A DNA stretch of 63,688 nucleotides from Phycisphaerales bacterium (GCA_020853095.1 JADYZN010000011.1:1-63688); one strand, 5' to 3'. Positions 17,976-26,561 are shown, counted from the first letter of the stretch. The notes: generated by a model not told the origin, from the letters alone. A program made the numbers and translations.

Positions 17976-19181
17976 TCATGAAACAGCCACCGGGTCTTCG
18001 CCGTGCTGGCCGTGGATTTCCTGGAGCAGCGCGATGCCACGGGCGATGGCGAATTCGAGGTCGGGGGTGACGTTTTCGGCGTCGAGGGTTTGGATGATCC
18101 CCAGGGCGTCCATCTTTTTATATTGCTTGGTGGTCATGCCGCAGAGAATCAGCCGGCGATGGGAGATGCGCAGCCGCATGACGGCCTCCTGAAGGTCCAT
18201 CATCGCGTTGTCGTCCAGGTGGGTCAGCGGGCTGAGGGCCATGATGATTACGCGCCAATGGCCCGGCAGCCGGTCGGCCCATTGCTGAAAATTGGGGGCG
18301 CGATGGGTGGAATTGCGATGGCACAGCAACCGGTAGATGCCCAGTTCGGCCGGCAGCAGCGTCTTGACGATGCCCTGGCCCTTGAGTTCGGGATCGCTGA
18401 GCAGATCCAGCTCGCGGACGTCCGCTATGGGCTGGTGATAATCGACAAAGACGATCCAGAGCAAAAACGCCACGGGCATGATCAACGCATAGTCCGGCCA
18501 GTGCAGATAGACGTACGTTCCCGCCAACACGCCGAATAAAAACGATCCGTAGATGCTCCCCAGCAGTAGCACGCGCAAAAAAGTGGGATGTCGTTGCGAC
18601 ACCCGCCAGACCCGTCCCATTCGCGCCCAGCGCCGGCCGCGCAGTTTGTCGCGATACCAGAGCCACAACTGCACCGATTCAAGGCCCAGGTCGGTGACGA
18701 CGCCGGTCAGGTGCGTGGTGCGGATGACCGCGCCGGAGATTTTGGTGATGGTGGCGTTCTGCAATCCCATCGCGAACGCCGCCATGCCGGACAGGGCGAA
18801 CAATGGAACCGTCGGACCAAGGGGAACCGGGTGCGATTGTCGGACCAGGCCGACGGCGAACAAGGCGATCAGCACCGCCTCGGCCAGCATCGGCAGAATG
18901 TACTTGGACCGCCAACCCCGTCTTTCGGCCCCCTCGGTCATGAACGCGCTGGCCACCGCCCCCATGAAAAACAGCAGCACCAGGAACCCGAAATGCCACG
19001 TCTCCCAACTGCCCGGCTCCTTGACCAGCAACTCGGCGAACCGGGTGGAATTGCCTGAATGATGGCTCACCAGCGAAGCGCACGCCAGAAACGCCACCGT
19101 GTTGGTGTATCCGCCAATCCATGACAGAGAGATGGCCAGACGGGACTTCTGGCGAAACGAATAGGCGCGGGCGGATAACAT
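17976..19181 (-). CDS. YoaK/DUF1275 membrane protein fused to a STAS-like domain
   Basis: A 401-residue protein. Residues about 1-265 contain seven or so membrane segments with YoaK/DUF1275 signatures (WIGGYTNTVAFLACASLVSHHSGN, GLQNATITKISGAVIRTTHLTG). The last 110 residues form a STAS-like alpha/beta domain (HWRVIIMALSPLTHLDDNAMMDL, RRLILCGMTTKQYKKM), as in sulfate transporters and anti-sigma antagonists. A cytoplasmic regulatory role for the STAS part is inferred. I prefer ATG at 19181, with GGGGTGG upstream, over the in-frame GTG at 19193. Confidence 0.8.
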   Translation of the reverse strand: MLSARAYSFRQKSRLAISLSWIGGYTNTVAFLACASLVSHHSGNSTRFAELLVKEPGSWETWHFGFLVLLFFMGAVASAFMTEGAERRGWRSKYILPMLAEAVLIALFAVGLVRQSHPVPLGPTVPLFALSGMAAFAMGLQNATITKISGAVIRTTHLTGVVTDLGLESVQLWLWYRDKLRGRRWARMGRVWRVSQRHPTFLRVLLLGSIYGSFLFGVLAGTYVYLHWPDYALIMPVAFLLWIVFVDYHQPIADVRELDLLSDPELKGQGIVKTLLPAELGIYRLLCHRNSTHRAPNFQQWADRLPGHWRVIIMALSPLTHLDDNAMMDLQEAVMRLRISHRRLILCGMTTKQYKKMDALGIIQTLDAENVTPDLEFAIARGIALLQEIHGQHGEDPVAVS

Positions 19182-19264
19182 AAACGAAACCACCCCGATC
19201 GGGGATCATCGATCGGGTGAGGGCATTAACACAATCGTCTCAAGCACGATGGATGGTTGAAAAC

Positions 19265-19660
19265 TTATCGAGCCAATCGAGGCCCGACCGGCGCGGGGCC
19301 GGTGGCGGATTGCCTGGGGGCTTCGGACAATGGCGCCTGAATCGTTTGCGTCACTTTGCGGAGCAGGTCCACAAATTCCACCTGCGCCATGTTCAACGCT
19401 TTGATCTTGATGTGGGAGATGATCTGCGATTGCAGCGTTTCAAGCTGCTGACGCTGGGCATCGGTGACGCCCATCCCCGATTGTTCCTGGCGGGCCAGGG
19501 ATTCCAGTTGCCGGTCAAAATCGGACAGCAAACGGGCGGCATCCGGATCATCGGCAATGGCTTTCTGTGCCTGCTTGTACTTGGCGATGGCCGGGTGCTG
19601 GGCGACCAGTTGGCCGACCTTGGCGGCCTCTTCCAGAATCTGTTCAGTGGTAACGGGCAT
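19265..19660 (-). CDS. YlbF/YmcA-family protein
   Basis: A 131-residue helical protein starting MPVTTEQILEEAAKVGQLVAQHP. It matches the YlbF/YmcA pattern: paired helices HPAIAKYKQAQKAIADDPDAA and a Gln-rich second helical hairpin. In Bacillus these proteins steer RNase Y; in planctomycetes the role is unknown. ATG at 19660 has AGAGGA upstream. It has its own promoter facing the divergent ThiF gene. Confidence 0.75.
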   Translation of the reverse strand: MPVTTEQILEEAAKVGQLVAQHPAIAKYKQAQKAIADDPDAARLLSDFDRQLESLARQEQSGMGVTDAQRQQLETLQSQIISHIKIKALNMAQVEFVDLLRKVTQTIQAPLSEAPRQSATGPAPVGPRLAR

Positions 19661-19682
19661 GGGATTCCTCTCTGTCGAGGCT

Positions 19683-19711
19683 ACTATAGTCAAGATGGAC
19701 CCCTCGTCCAA
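19683..19711 (-). promoter_or_regulatory. Sigma-70-type promoter for the YlbF-like gene
   Basis: On the minus strand TTGGAC (19711-19706), 17 bases, TATAGT (19688-19683). A start near 19676 would give a leader of about 15 bases before the ATG at 19660. Confidence 0.6.
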
Positions 19712-19721
19712 TGAGTCAAAC

Positions 19722-20774
19722 ATGAAAGTCGACCGCTATCATCGTCAAAGCCGCGTCGCCGTCATCGGGCAGGCAGGCCAGAATCGCCTCGCCGCCTCCC
19801 GCGTGCTGTTGATCGGATGTGGGGCGCTGGGGACGGTCATCGCGGAACAACTGGTACGCGGCGGCGTGGGTTGGCTGCGGATCGCCGATCGGGATCTGGT
19901 GGAACTGACCAACCTGCAACGCCAGGTCCTGTTCGATGAGGCCGACGCGGCGGAATCAATCCCCAAAGCCATCGCGGCCAAACGCCGGCTGTCTGTGATC
20001 AATTCCACCCTCCCGATCGACCCCCAGGTGCTGGATGTCAACGCAACCAACATCGAAATGCTATGTGGTTTGACCGATCGGCAAACGCCTGTTGATTTGA
20101 TTTTGGATGGAACCGACAACGCGGCGATTCGCTACCTGATCAACGATGTGTCCGTAAAGCATGGCATACCATGGGTTTATGGCGCGTGCGTCGGGACCGA
20201 AGGGCGTGTGGCGGCTGTTGTTCCAGGGGTGGGACCCTGTTTGCGTTGTCTGTTTGAAGCCCCCCCGCCGGCCGGCTCGTTGGCGACCTGCGACACGGCC
20301 GGCGTTCTGGCATCCGTGGCGGCGATGGTGGCGTCGATGCAGGTGGTGTATGCGCTCAAATTCCTGATGGGAGAAGCCAAAAAAGGCCATCTCCCGCTCT
20401 GGTCATTGGATCCGTGGGCCGGTCGAATTCGGGCGGTTTCAACCGAGGGTGGCCGTCGGGAGGATTGTCCGTGTTGTGGGAAAAAACAATTTGAATTTCT
20501 CGAAGCAAACCAGATCGATCTGATGGCTCGATTGTGCGGGCGGCAATCGGTGCAAATCCTGCCTGCAAAAAAGGTTACGCTTAATTTGATGGACGTTGGA
20601 CAACAGCTTGAATTGGTGGGAAAAGTGGAGCGAAAGCCTTATTTTTTACGCTGCCAGTTGACCGACCCCGCGGGGATCGGCCTGACGGTTTTTCCGGATG
20701 GACGGGTGCTGGTGCATGGGATGGAAGACACCGCGCGGGCCAAGTCGATTTGTGCGAGATTTCTGGCGATTTAA
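19722..20774 (+). CDS. E1-like ThiF/MoeB adenylyltransferase
   Basis: A 350-residue E1-like enzyme. The ATP-binding motif is LLIGCGALGTVIAEQL, followed by DRDLVELTNLQRQVLF and DGTDNAAIRYLINDVSVK. Zinc cysteines are in PCLRCLF and CPCCGKK. A C-terminal extension of about 85 residues ends in VFPDGRVLVHGMED. Family members adenylate the C-terminal glycine of ubiquitin-like sulfur carriers (ThiS, MoaD, CysO). It stands just before a cysteine synthase, a JAMM protease and a rhodanese, so activation of a sulfur carrier for cysteine synthesis is the best inference. ATG at 19695 is an alternative start. Confidence 0.85.
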   Translation: MKVDRYHRQSRVAVIGQAGQNRLAASRVLLIGCGALGTVIAEQLVRGGVGWLRIADRDLVELTNLQRQVLFDEADAAESIPKAIAAKRRLSVINSTLPIDPQVLDVNATNIEMLCGLTDRQTPVDLILDGTDNAAIRYLINDVSVKHGIPWVYGACVGTEGRVAAVVPGVGPCLRCLFEAPPPAGSLATCDTAGVLASVAAMVASMQVVYALKFLMGEAKKGHLPLWSLDPWAGRIRAVSTEGGRREDCPCCGKKQFEFLEANQIDLMARLCGRQSVQILPAKKVTLNLMDVGQQLELVGKVERKPYFLRCQLTDPAGIGLTVFPDGRVLVHGMEDTARAKSICARFLAI

Positions 20775-20783
20775 TTCAGGGGT

Positions 20784-20821
20784 TTGACTTTTACCTACTT
20801 TCCTGTAGTATTAGTAGGAAA
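20784..20821 (+). promoter_or_regulatory. Promoter with inverted repeat, candidate sulfur-regulator operator
   Basis: TTGACT (20784-20789), 16 bases, TAGTAT (20806-20811). TTTCCT (20799-20804) and AGGAAA (20816-20821) form an 11-base-spaced inverted repeat spanning the -10 box. CCTACT and AGTAGG form a second, wider pair. The AGGAAA half also serves as ribosome-binding site for the GTG at 20827. Control by an Rrf2-type (CymR/IscR-like) regulator is possible but unproven. Confidence 0.55.
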
Positions 20822-20826
20822 TAGCC

Positions 20827-21783
20827 GTGGAAATGGTTTCGACACAACATAGGCTGCATTCGCAGTCGGTATTGGAGCTGATTGGCAACACGCCGATGTT
20901 GTCGTTTGCGCGGGTGGTGGAAGGGGTTGGGAACGCGAAGGTTCTGGCCAAGGCGGAGTGGTACAACCCCGGCGGAAGCGTCAAGGACCGGGCGGCGTTG
21001 AGCATGATCCTGGACGGGGAACGCCGGGGATTGTTGAAGCGAAACAAAATCATCATCGACGCCACCAGCGGCAACACGGGCATCGCGTATGCGATGATCG
21101 GTGCTCAGCGGGGGTACAAGGTGATGCTGGCGCTGCCGAAAAATGCGAGCCACGAACGCAAACAGAGCCTGCTGGCGTATGGGGCCGAGTTGGTATTGAC
21201 CGACCCGACCGAGTCGACCGATGGGGCACAGCGGGTGGTTCGCCAGATGGTGGACCAGCATCCCGATCGGTATTTTTATCCGGATCAGTACAACAACGAC
21301 GCCAACTGGAAGGCCCATTACCAGACCACGGCGATGGAGATCTGGAACCAGACCGGGGGAAGGGTGACGCATTTTGTCACAGGGTTGGGGACTTCCGGGA
21401 CGTTCATGGGGGTGACGCGGCGGTTGAAGGAATTGAATCCGGCCATCCGGTGTTATGCGATGCAGCCGGATGGGCCGCTGCACGGGCTGGAGGGGTTAAA
21501 ACACATGCCGACGGCGATGGTTCCGGGGATTTACGACCCGGAATTGCCCGATGGTCAGGTGGAAGTAGCGACCGAGGATGCGCACAAGATGGTGTTGCGA
21601 TTGGCGCGCGAGGAGGGGTTGCTGGTGGGCGTGTCATCCGGGGCGAACCTGGTGGCGGCGATGCGAATCGCCGAACAGGCGCAGGATGGAGTGGTGGTGA
21701 CGATCTTCGCGGACTCGGCGTCGAAGTATTTGTCGGAGAGTTTCTGGACGGATGCGGCGCAGGAGGCGGAGGTTTGGCCGTGA
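20827..21783 (+). CDS. cysM: Cysteine synthase (CysM-like)
   Basis: A 318-residue PLP enzyme of the cysteine synthase/CBS family. The PLP lysine is K53 in NPGGSVKDRA, the SGNTG phosphate-binding loop is at 81-85, and the glycine-rich GLGTSGTFMG loop is near residue 190. The pairing with a downstream JAMM protease resembles mycobacterial CysM, which uses O-phosphoserine and a thiocarboxylated carrier protein. GTG at 20827 is preceded by AGGAAA; ATG two codons later is possible. Its stop overlaps the JAMM start. Confidence 0.85.
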   Translation: MEMVSTQHRLHSQSVLELIGNTPMLSFARVVEGVGNAKVLAKAEWYNPGGSVKDRAALSMILDGERRGLLKRNKIIIDATSGNTGIAYAMIGAQRGYKVMLALPKNASHERKQSLLAYGAELVLTDPTESTDGAQRVVRQMVDQHPDRYFYPDQYNNDANWKAHYQTTAMEIWNQTGGRVTHFVTGLGTSGTFMGVTRRLKELNPAIRCYAMQPDGPLHGLEGLKHMPTAMVPGIYDPELPDGQVEVATEDAHKMVLRLAREEGLLVGVSSGANLVAAMRIAEQAQDGVVVTIFADSASKYLSESFWTDAAQEAEVWP

Positions 21784-22208
21784 AAGTGCTGACGTTGACC
21801 AAAATTCAGGCCGAACAGATCGAGCAAGAAGGCGTCGCGGCGTATCCGAACGAATGTTGTGGCATTCTGATCGGACGGGAGGAAGGCGAACGACGGATTG
21901 TTGAACGATTGAAACCGGCGGGCAATGCGTTCGCGGAGGATGAGAAATACCATCGATTTTCGATTTCGCCGGCGGAATTGATGGAAGCGGACAAGGAGGC
22001 CGGCGCGGCCGGCAAGCTGGTGCTGGGATTTTATCACAGCCACCCGGATCATCCGGCCCGGCCAAGCGAATACGACCGTCAGCACGCCTGGCCATTTTAC
22101 AGTTACGTCATCGTGGCCATCGCCAAACGCGAGGCGAAACAGATGACCAGTTGGGTGTTGAACGAAGTCAGTGAACAGTTTGAAGAGCAGTTTATCGAAA
22201 GAGGTTGA
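21780..22208 (+). CDS. JAMM/MPN+ metalloprotease (Mec-like)
   Basis: A 142-residue JAB1/MPN domain with the full JAMM set: Glu in PNECCGILIG near residue 24, and HSHPDHPARPSEYD giving H-x-H and the distant Asp. In Mycobacterium the homologue Mec cleaves the CysO-cysteine adduct to release cysteine. Here the GTG start overlaps the cysteine synthase stop (GTGA), which strongly supports the same job. The frame upstream of 21780 is antisense-like noise and not part of the protein. Confidence 0.88.
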   Translation: MKVLTLTKIQAEQIEQEGVAAYPNECCGILIGREEGERRIVERLKPAGNAFAEDEKYHRFSISPAELMEADKEAGAAGKLVLGFYHSHPDHPARPSEYDRQHAWPFYSYVIVAIAKREAKQMTSWVLNEVSEQFEEQFIERG

Positions 22209-22210
22209 TT

Positions 22211-23092
22211 ATGGGTCAGGCGTATGCGCATCCGGAAGTGTTGGTATCGACCCAGTGGGTGGCGGATCATTTGAACGATCCGAAGGTGAAGGTTCTGGAG
22301 GTGGATGTGGACACCTCCAGTTATGATCGAGGTCACATCCGCAACGCGATCGGATGGAACTGGCAGACCGATTTGCAGGATCGAATCAGAAGGGACGTGG
22401 TGGATGGGCGGACGTTCGCGGAATTGTGCCGGCGCAGCGGCGTGCGGACGGATGACACGGTCATCATTTATGGCGACAACAACAACTGGTTCGCGGCGTG
22501 GGCGCTGTGGCAGTTTAAGTATTACAACCACAAGGATGTCCGGCTGATGAACGGCGGCCGCAAGAAATGGGAATTGGAAAAGCGCGAATTGACCACCGAA
22601 CGTCCCAAGGTAAATCGCAGCGATTACCCCATTCCGGCGACCGATGAGAGCATTCGCGCGTATCGCAAGGAAGTGATGGCCACCCTGGGTCAGAACCAGA
22701 TCAACCTGGTGGATGTGCGCTCGCCGGATGAATACACCGGCAAGGTCATCGCCCCGCCGGGAATGAGCGAGACGGCCCAGCGGGCCGGGCATATTCCGGG
22801 AGCGAAAAACATCCCCTGGTCCAAGGCGACCAACGAGGATGGCTCGTTCAAAAGCGTTGAAGAATTGAAAAAGCTGTACGGTGACGCGGGCGTGGACCCG
22901 GCCAAGCCGACGATCGCCTATTGCCGCATCGGCGAGCGATCGAGCCATACGTGGTTCGTGCTGCGATATCTTCTGGGCCGGCAGAACGTCAAAAATTATG
23001 ACGGAAGCTGGACGGAATGGGGCAATCTGGTCGGCGCGCCGATCGAGGTGGGTGAGGGTCGAACCGCATTGCCTGAAGTGAAATGCCAGTGA
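22211..23092 (+). CDS. Two-domain rhodanese sulfurtransferase
   Basis: A 293-residue thiosulfate/3-mercaptopyruvate sulfurtransferase-type protein. The N-terminal rhodanese domain (residues about 10-130) lacks the catalytic cysteine (IIYGDNNNW). The C-terminal domain has the active loop YCRIGERSSHTW, with the persulfide-carrying cysteine. It can pass sulfane sulfur onto adenylated carrier proteins. ATG at 22211 has AAAGAGG upstream and lies two bases after the JAMM stop, so it is in the same transcript. Confidence 0.88.
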   Translation: MGQAYAHPEVLVSTQWVADHLNDPKVKVLEVDVDTSSYDRGHIRNAIGWNWQTDLQDRIRRDVVDGRTFAELCRRSGVRTDDTVIIYGDNNNWFAAWALWQFKYYNHKDVRLMNGGRKKWELEKRELTTERPKVNRSDYPIPATDESIRAYRKEVMATLGQNQINLVDVRSPDEYTGKVIAPPGMSETAQRAGHIPGAKNIPWSKATNEDGSFKSVEELKKLYGDAGVDPAKPTIAYCRIGERSSHTWFVLRYLLGRQNVKNYDGSWTEWGNLVGAPIEVGEGRTALPEVKCQ

Positions 23093-23236
23093 AGATGATT
23101 AAAATAAACCGTTGAATACGTTCCGCTTCCGTGCCATTGGGTCGGATCGTCCACTGGACGAAATTGGCGGCAGGCTGATGATTGTCAATACGGGATCGTT
23201 CAATAGATTTGGAAACTTTAACCCAGGGAGTAGCTC

Positions 23237-24199
23237 ATGCCTCTGAAACCACAAGGTCGGATTTTTAATGACATCACCGAAACCATCGGCGGAACGCCGC
23301 TGGTACGACTGAACCGGGTGATTCCCAAAGGTCAGGCGACGGTGTTGGCCAAATGCGAATACTTCAACCCGCTGAGCAGCGTCAAGGACCGCATCGGCCT
23401 GGCGATGATCGAGGCCGGCGAACGCGCCGGGAAGGTGGACGCCGAAACGGTGATCGTGGAGCCGACCAGCGGCAACACGGGGATCGCGCTGGCGTTCGTC
23501 TGCGCGGCCAGGGGATACCGGCTGATTTTGACGATGCCCGAATCGATGAGCATCGAGCGGCGGCGGTTGTTAAAAGCCCTGGGCGCGCAGGTGGTGTTGA
23601 CGCCGGCGGCCGAAGGGATGAAAGGGGCGATCGCCAGGGCGCAGCAGATTCTGACCGAGCACAAAAAGAGCTTCATGCCGCAGCAGTTTGAAAATCCGGC
23701 CAACCCGGAGATTCATCGCAAGACCACGGCCGAGGAGATCTGGCAGGACACCGAAGGCAAGGTGGACATCCTGATTTCGGGCGTGGGGACCGGCGGGACG
23801 TTGACCGGCGTGTCGGAGGTCATCAAGGCGCGCAAGCCCAGCTTCAAGGCGATCGCGGTCGAGCCGGTGGCTTCGCCGGTGATCATGCAGACCAAGGCGG
23901 GCCAGCCGGTCAAGCCGGGACGGCACAAGATCCAGGGTCTGGGCGCGGGATTCGTCCCGGACAACCTGCACATGGACGCGGTGGACGACGTGGTCACGGT
24001 GACCGACGAGGAGTCGTTCGAGTGGGCGAGGCGGCTGCACAAGGAGGAGGGATTGTTCGCCGGCATCAGCTCCGGCGGCGCGGTGGCGGCGGCGGCCAAG
24101 GTGGCTGCGCGGCCGGAAAACAAGGGGAAAATGATCGTGGTGATCCTGCCGAGCATCGGCGAGCGGTATTTGAGCACGCCGTTGTTCGAGGAAGAATAA
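23237..24199 (+). CDS. cysK: Cysteine synthase A (O-acetylserine sulfhydrylase)
   Basis: A 320-residue PLP enzyme that makes cysteine from O-acetylserine and sulfide. PLP lysine K50 is in [11 protein letters not shown], the substrate loop is [10 protein letters not shown], the phosphate cradle is [11 protein letters not shown], and the C-terminal [14 protein letters not shown] is diagnostic of CysK. CAGGGAG precedes the ATG. A 144-base gap from the rhodanese gene may hold its own promoter, though no good boxes are seen. It is the second cysteine synthase in this cluster. Confidence 0.93.
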   Translation: MPLKPQGRIFNDITETIGGTPLVRLNRVIPKGQATVLAKCEYFNPLSSVKDRIGLAMIEAGERAGKVDAETVIVEPTSGNTGIALAFVCAARGYRLILTMPESMSIERRRLLKALGAQVVLTPAAEGMKGAIARAQQILTEHKKSFMPQQFENPANPEIHRKTTAEEIWQDTEGKVDILISGVGTGGTLTGVSEVIKARKPSFKAIAVEPVASPVIMQTKAGQPVKPGRHKIQGLGAGFVPDNLHMDAVDDVVTVTDEESFEWARRLHKEEGLFAGISSGGAVAAAAKVAARPENKGKMIVVILPSIGERYLSTPLFEEE

Positions 24200-24257
24200 T
24201 CGAGTTTTTTGATCTTCAAACCTGGGCACAATTTTACGGAAGGATTGGAACGGTTTT

Positions 24258-24869
24258 ATGGCGGAACAGAAGGCGACGAACATTACCTGGCACGAAGGAT
24301 CGGTTTCGCGTCAGGAACGGCAGAAGCTGTTGAATCAGAAAGGCGTGACGGTCTGGATGACGGGCCTGAGCGCATCGGGCAAGAGCACGATCGCGTGCAT
24401 TCTGGAGCAGATGCTGCTGAATCGAAAGAAACAGGCGTACCGGCTGGATGGAGACAACATCCGTCACGGCCTGAACAAGAACCTGGGATTCAGCGCCGAA
24501 GACCGGGCGGAGAACATCCGTCGGATCGGCGAAGTGGCGAAGCTGTTCGCCGACGCGGGGGTGATCGCCATCACCAGTTTCATCAGCCCGTATCTGAAGG
24601 ACCGCGACGCGGTGCGGGCCGGCGCCGGGGCGGGCGAATTCGTCGAGGTGTACGTCAAGGTGAGCCTCGAAGCGGCCGAACAGCGCGATCCCAAGGGCTT
24701 GTACAAAAAAGCGCGGGCCGGCCAGATCAAGGGATTCACCGGCATCGACGACCCCTACGAAGCGCCGACCAAGGCCGAAATCGTGATCGACACGGAAACC
24801 ACCAAGCCGGATGTGGCGGCCAAACAGATATTGGATTATCTGGAACGCGGCGGATACCTGTCGGCCTGA
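24258..24869 (+). CDS. cysC: Adenylylsulfate (APS) kinase
   Basis: A 203-residue kinase converting APS to PAPS. The P-loop GLSASGKST is near residue 38. [33 protein letters not shown] is split over the APS-binding and lid regions, and [14 protein letters not shown] and [12 protein letters not shown] follow in the usual order. AAGGA lies upstream. It stands with the phosphatase and CysH genes, in a compact run with gaps of 21 and 9 bases. No ATP sulfurylase gene is in the window. Confidence 0.95.
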   Translation: MAEQKATNITWHEGSVSRQERQKLLNQKGVTVWMTGLSASGKSTIACILEQMLLNRKKQAYRLDGDNIRHGLNKNLGFSAEDRAENIRRIGEVAKLFADAGVIAITSFISPYLKDRDAVRAGAGAGEFVEVYVKVSLEAAEQRDPKGLYKKARAGQIKGFTGIDDPYEAPTKAEIVIDTETTKPDVAAKQILDYLERGGYLSA

Positions 24870-24890
24870 TCGCGCCGGAGAATCGACCAG

Positions 24891-25784
24891 ATGTCGTTCG
24901 TGGATTTACATTGTCACTCGACCGCCTCGGATGGGACGTTGCCGCCGGCACAGGTGGTGCGGCTGGCCGGGGAGTCGGGTTTGTCGGCGCTGGCGCTGAC
25001 GGACCATGACACCGTGGGGGGCATCTCCGAGGCGCAGGCCCAGGCCCGGCGGATCGGGCTGGATTTTCTGGCCGGCATCGAGATATCAGCGGAATATCCA
25101 CAACCGGGAACGTTGCACATCCTGGGATATGGGATCGACCCCCTGTCGCCACAACTCAACGAGATGATGCGAACGCTGCTGGAAGGCCGCGACAATCGCA
25201 ATCCGAGAATCGTCGAAAAGCTGCGGTCGCTGGGCGTGGCGATCACGATGGCGGAGGTGGAACAGGAGGCGCGGGCCGGATCGGATGAATTGAAGCACAA
25301 GCCGATCGGCCGGCCGCACATCGCGGCGATTTTGCTGCGAAAAGGGTACGTCACGAGCATCAAGCAGGCTTTTGACAAGTATCTCGCCCCCGGCGGGCTG
25401 GCCTATTTTGACAAGGAACGACTGACGCCACGGCAGGCGATCGAGCGGATCGGCCAGGCCGGCGGCGTGGCGGTGCTGGCCCATCCCGTGCAACTGCGCG
25501 CCGAAAACGACGCCCAACTGGAACGGACGGTCAAGGACCTGGTTGATCTGGGACTGGAAGGGATCGAGGTGATTCATTCGGATCACGATGAGGCGATGGT
25601 GGAGAAGTGTTCGCATCTGGCGGATCGGTTCGGTTTGTTGAAGACCGGCGGGTCGGATTTTCACGGCTCCAACAAGAAGGACATCCAACTGGGCCGGGCC
25701 GCCGGAAGAAGGATTCCGAGGGATTTTTTTGATGCGCTGCGTCTACGGCTGAACCAGACGCGCGAACGGGCGATTGCCAGATGA
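24891..25784 (+). CDS. PHP-domain phosphatase (YciV/TrpH-like)
   Basis: A 297-residue PHP hydrolase with all metal motifs: DLHCHSTASDGT, LTDHDT, the Glu in AGIEISAEY, LAHPVQ, HSDHD and GSDFHG. Characterised relatives remove the 3'-phosphate from 3',5'-bisphosphonucleotides such as pAp, and trim 5S/23S rRNA ends (RNase AM). Between cysC and cysH, disposal of pAp formed by PAPS reduction is the most sensible role (inference from position). Confidence 0.88.
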   Translation: MSFVDLHCHSTASDGTLPPAQVVRLAGESGLSALALTDHDTVGGISEAQAQARRIGLDFLAGIEISAEYPQPGTLHILGYGIDPLSPQLNEMMRTLLEGRDNRNPRIVEKLRSLGVAITMAEVEQEARAGSDELKHKPIGRPHIAAILLRKGYVTSIKQAFDKYLAPGGLAYFDKERLTPRQAIERIGQAGGVAVLAHPVQLRAENDAQLERTVKDLVDLGLEGIEVIHSDHDEAMVEKCSHLADRFGLLKTGGSDFHGSNKKDIQLGRAAGRRIPRDFFDALRLRLNQTRERAIAR

Positions 25785-25793
25785 GATGGTTCG

Positions 25794-26540
25794 ATGACCC
25801 TGACGGACACGGCCAACGCGATGGACCTGCCGGCGATCAACGCCTCCATGGAGGATGCGCCGCCGGAACGGATCATCCAATGGGCGGCCGAACGATTCGG
25901 CAACGACCTGGTGATGTGGTCCAGTTTCGGGGCCGAATCGGCGCTGCTGATCCACCTGGCCACGCGGGTCATGCCGGACATTCGCATCATCATGATCGAT
26001 ACGGGGTATTTGTTTCCCGAAACCCACCAGTTCATGGAGCAGTTGCGGCGGCGGTTTGATCTGAACGTCTGGACGTACCGGACGAAGAACGACCCCATCG
26101 CCTATCTGCATCAATCGGGCGAGGACAACCCCACCTGGCGCAAGGATGTGGAGGCGTGCTGCGCGATCAACAAGAACGAACCGACCGAACGGGCGATGCG
26201 CGAATTGGCGCCCAAGGCGTGGCTGCGCGGCATTCGGCGAAACCAGGCCGATACGCGGCGAAACCGCACGTTCGTGGAATGGTCGGGGCGATATTCCGCG
26301 TATGGGATCTCGCCGCTGCTGAACTGGACCGGGCGGGAGATTTTCGCCTACATGAAGGCCCACGACCTGCCCTATCACCCGCTGTATGAAAAGGGATACG
26401 CCTCGATTGGGTGCAATCCGCTTTCCTGCACGCGACCGATCCAACCGGGGGAAGACCCGCGCGCCGGCCGATGGTCGGGCAAGGACAAGGTCGAGTGCGG
26501 GATCAATCTCAACTCCTCGCTGGATTCCTCCCAGTTGTAA
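25794..26540 (+). CDS. cysH: APS/PAPS reductase CysH
   Basis: A 248-residue sulfonucleotide reductase producing sulfite. The nucleotide loop is WSSFGAESALLIHL, followed by MIDTGYLFPETHQF. Cluster-type cysteines are present: EACCAIN, GCNPLSCTRPI and the terminal KVECGIN. APS-type enzymes normally show GCxPCT (C-x2-C); here the spacing is C-x4-C through a two-residue insertion. The nucleophilic Cys in ECG is kept. The gene ends at a 22-base palindrome. Confidence 0.9.
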   Translation: MTLTDTANAMDLPAINASMEDAPPERIIQWAAERFGNDLVMWSSFGAESALLIHLATRVMPDIRIIMIDTGYLFPETHQFMEQLRRRFDLNVWTYRTKNDPIAYLHQSGEDNPTWRKDVEACCAINKNEPTERAMRELAPKAWLRGIRRNQADTRRNRTFVEWSGRYSAYGISPLLNWTGREIFAYMKAHDLPYHPLYEKGYASIGCNPLSCTRPIQPGEDPRAGRWSGKDKVECGINLNSSLDSSQL

Positions 26541-26561
26541 GAGCCTATCCGGATAGGCTCT
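26540..26561. repeat. Perfect 22-bp palindrome after cysH
   Basis: AGAGCCTATCC is followed immediately by its complement GGATAGGCTCT, beginning at the last base of cysH. It has no loop bases and no T run. It lies between convergent genes (cysH and the minus-strand DUF4159 protein), so it may be an RNA end-protecting hairpin for both or a DNA-protein site. Confidence 0.8.

Noticed and set aside
20958-21779. Upstream extension of the JAMM frame within cysM
   Set aside because: Glycine/arginine-rich shadow of the cysteine synthase; the real protein starts at the GTG overlapping the cysM stop.
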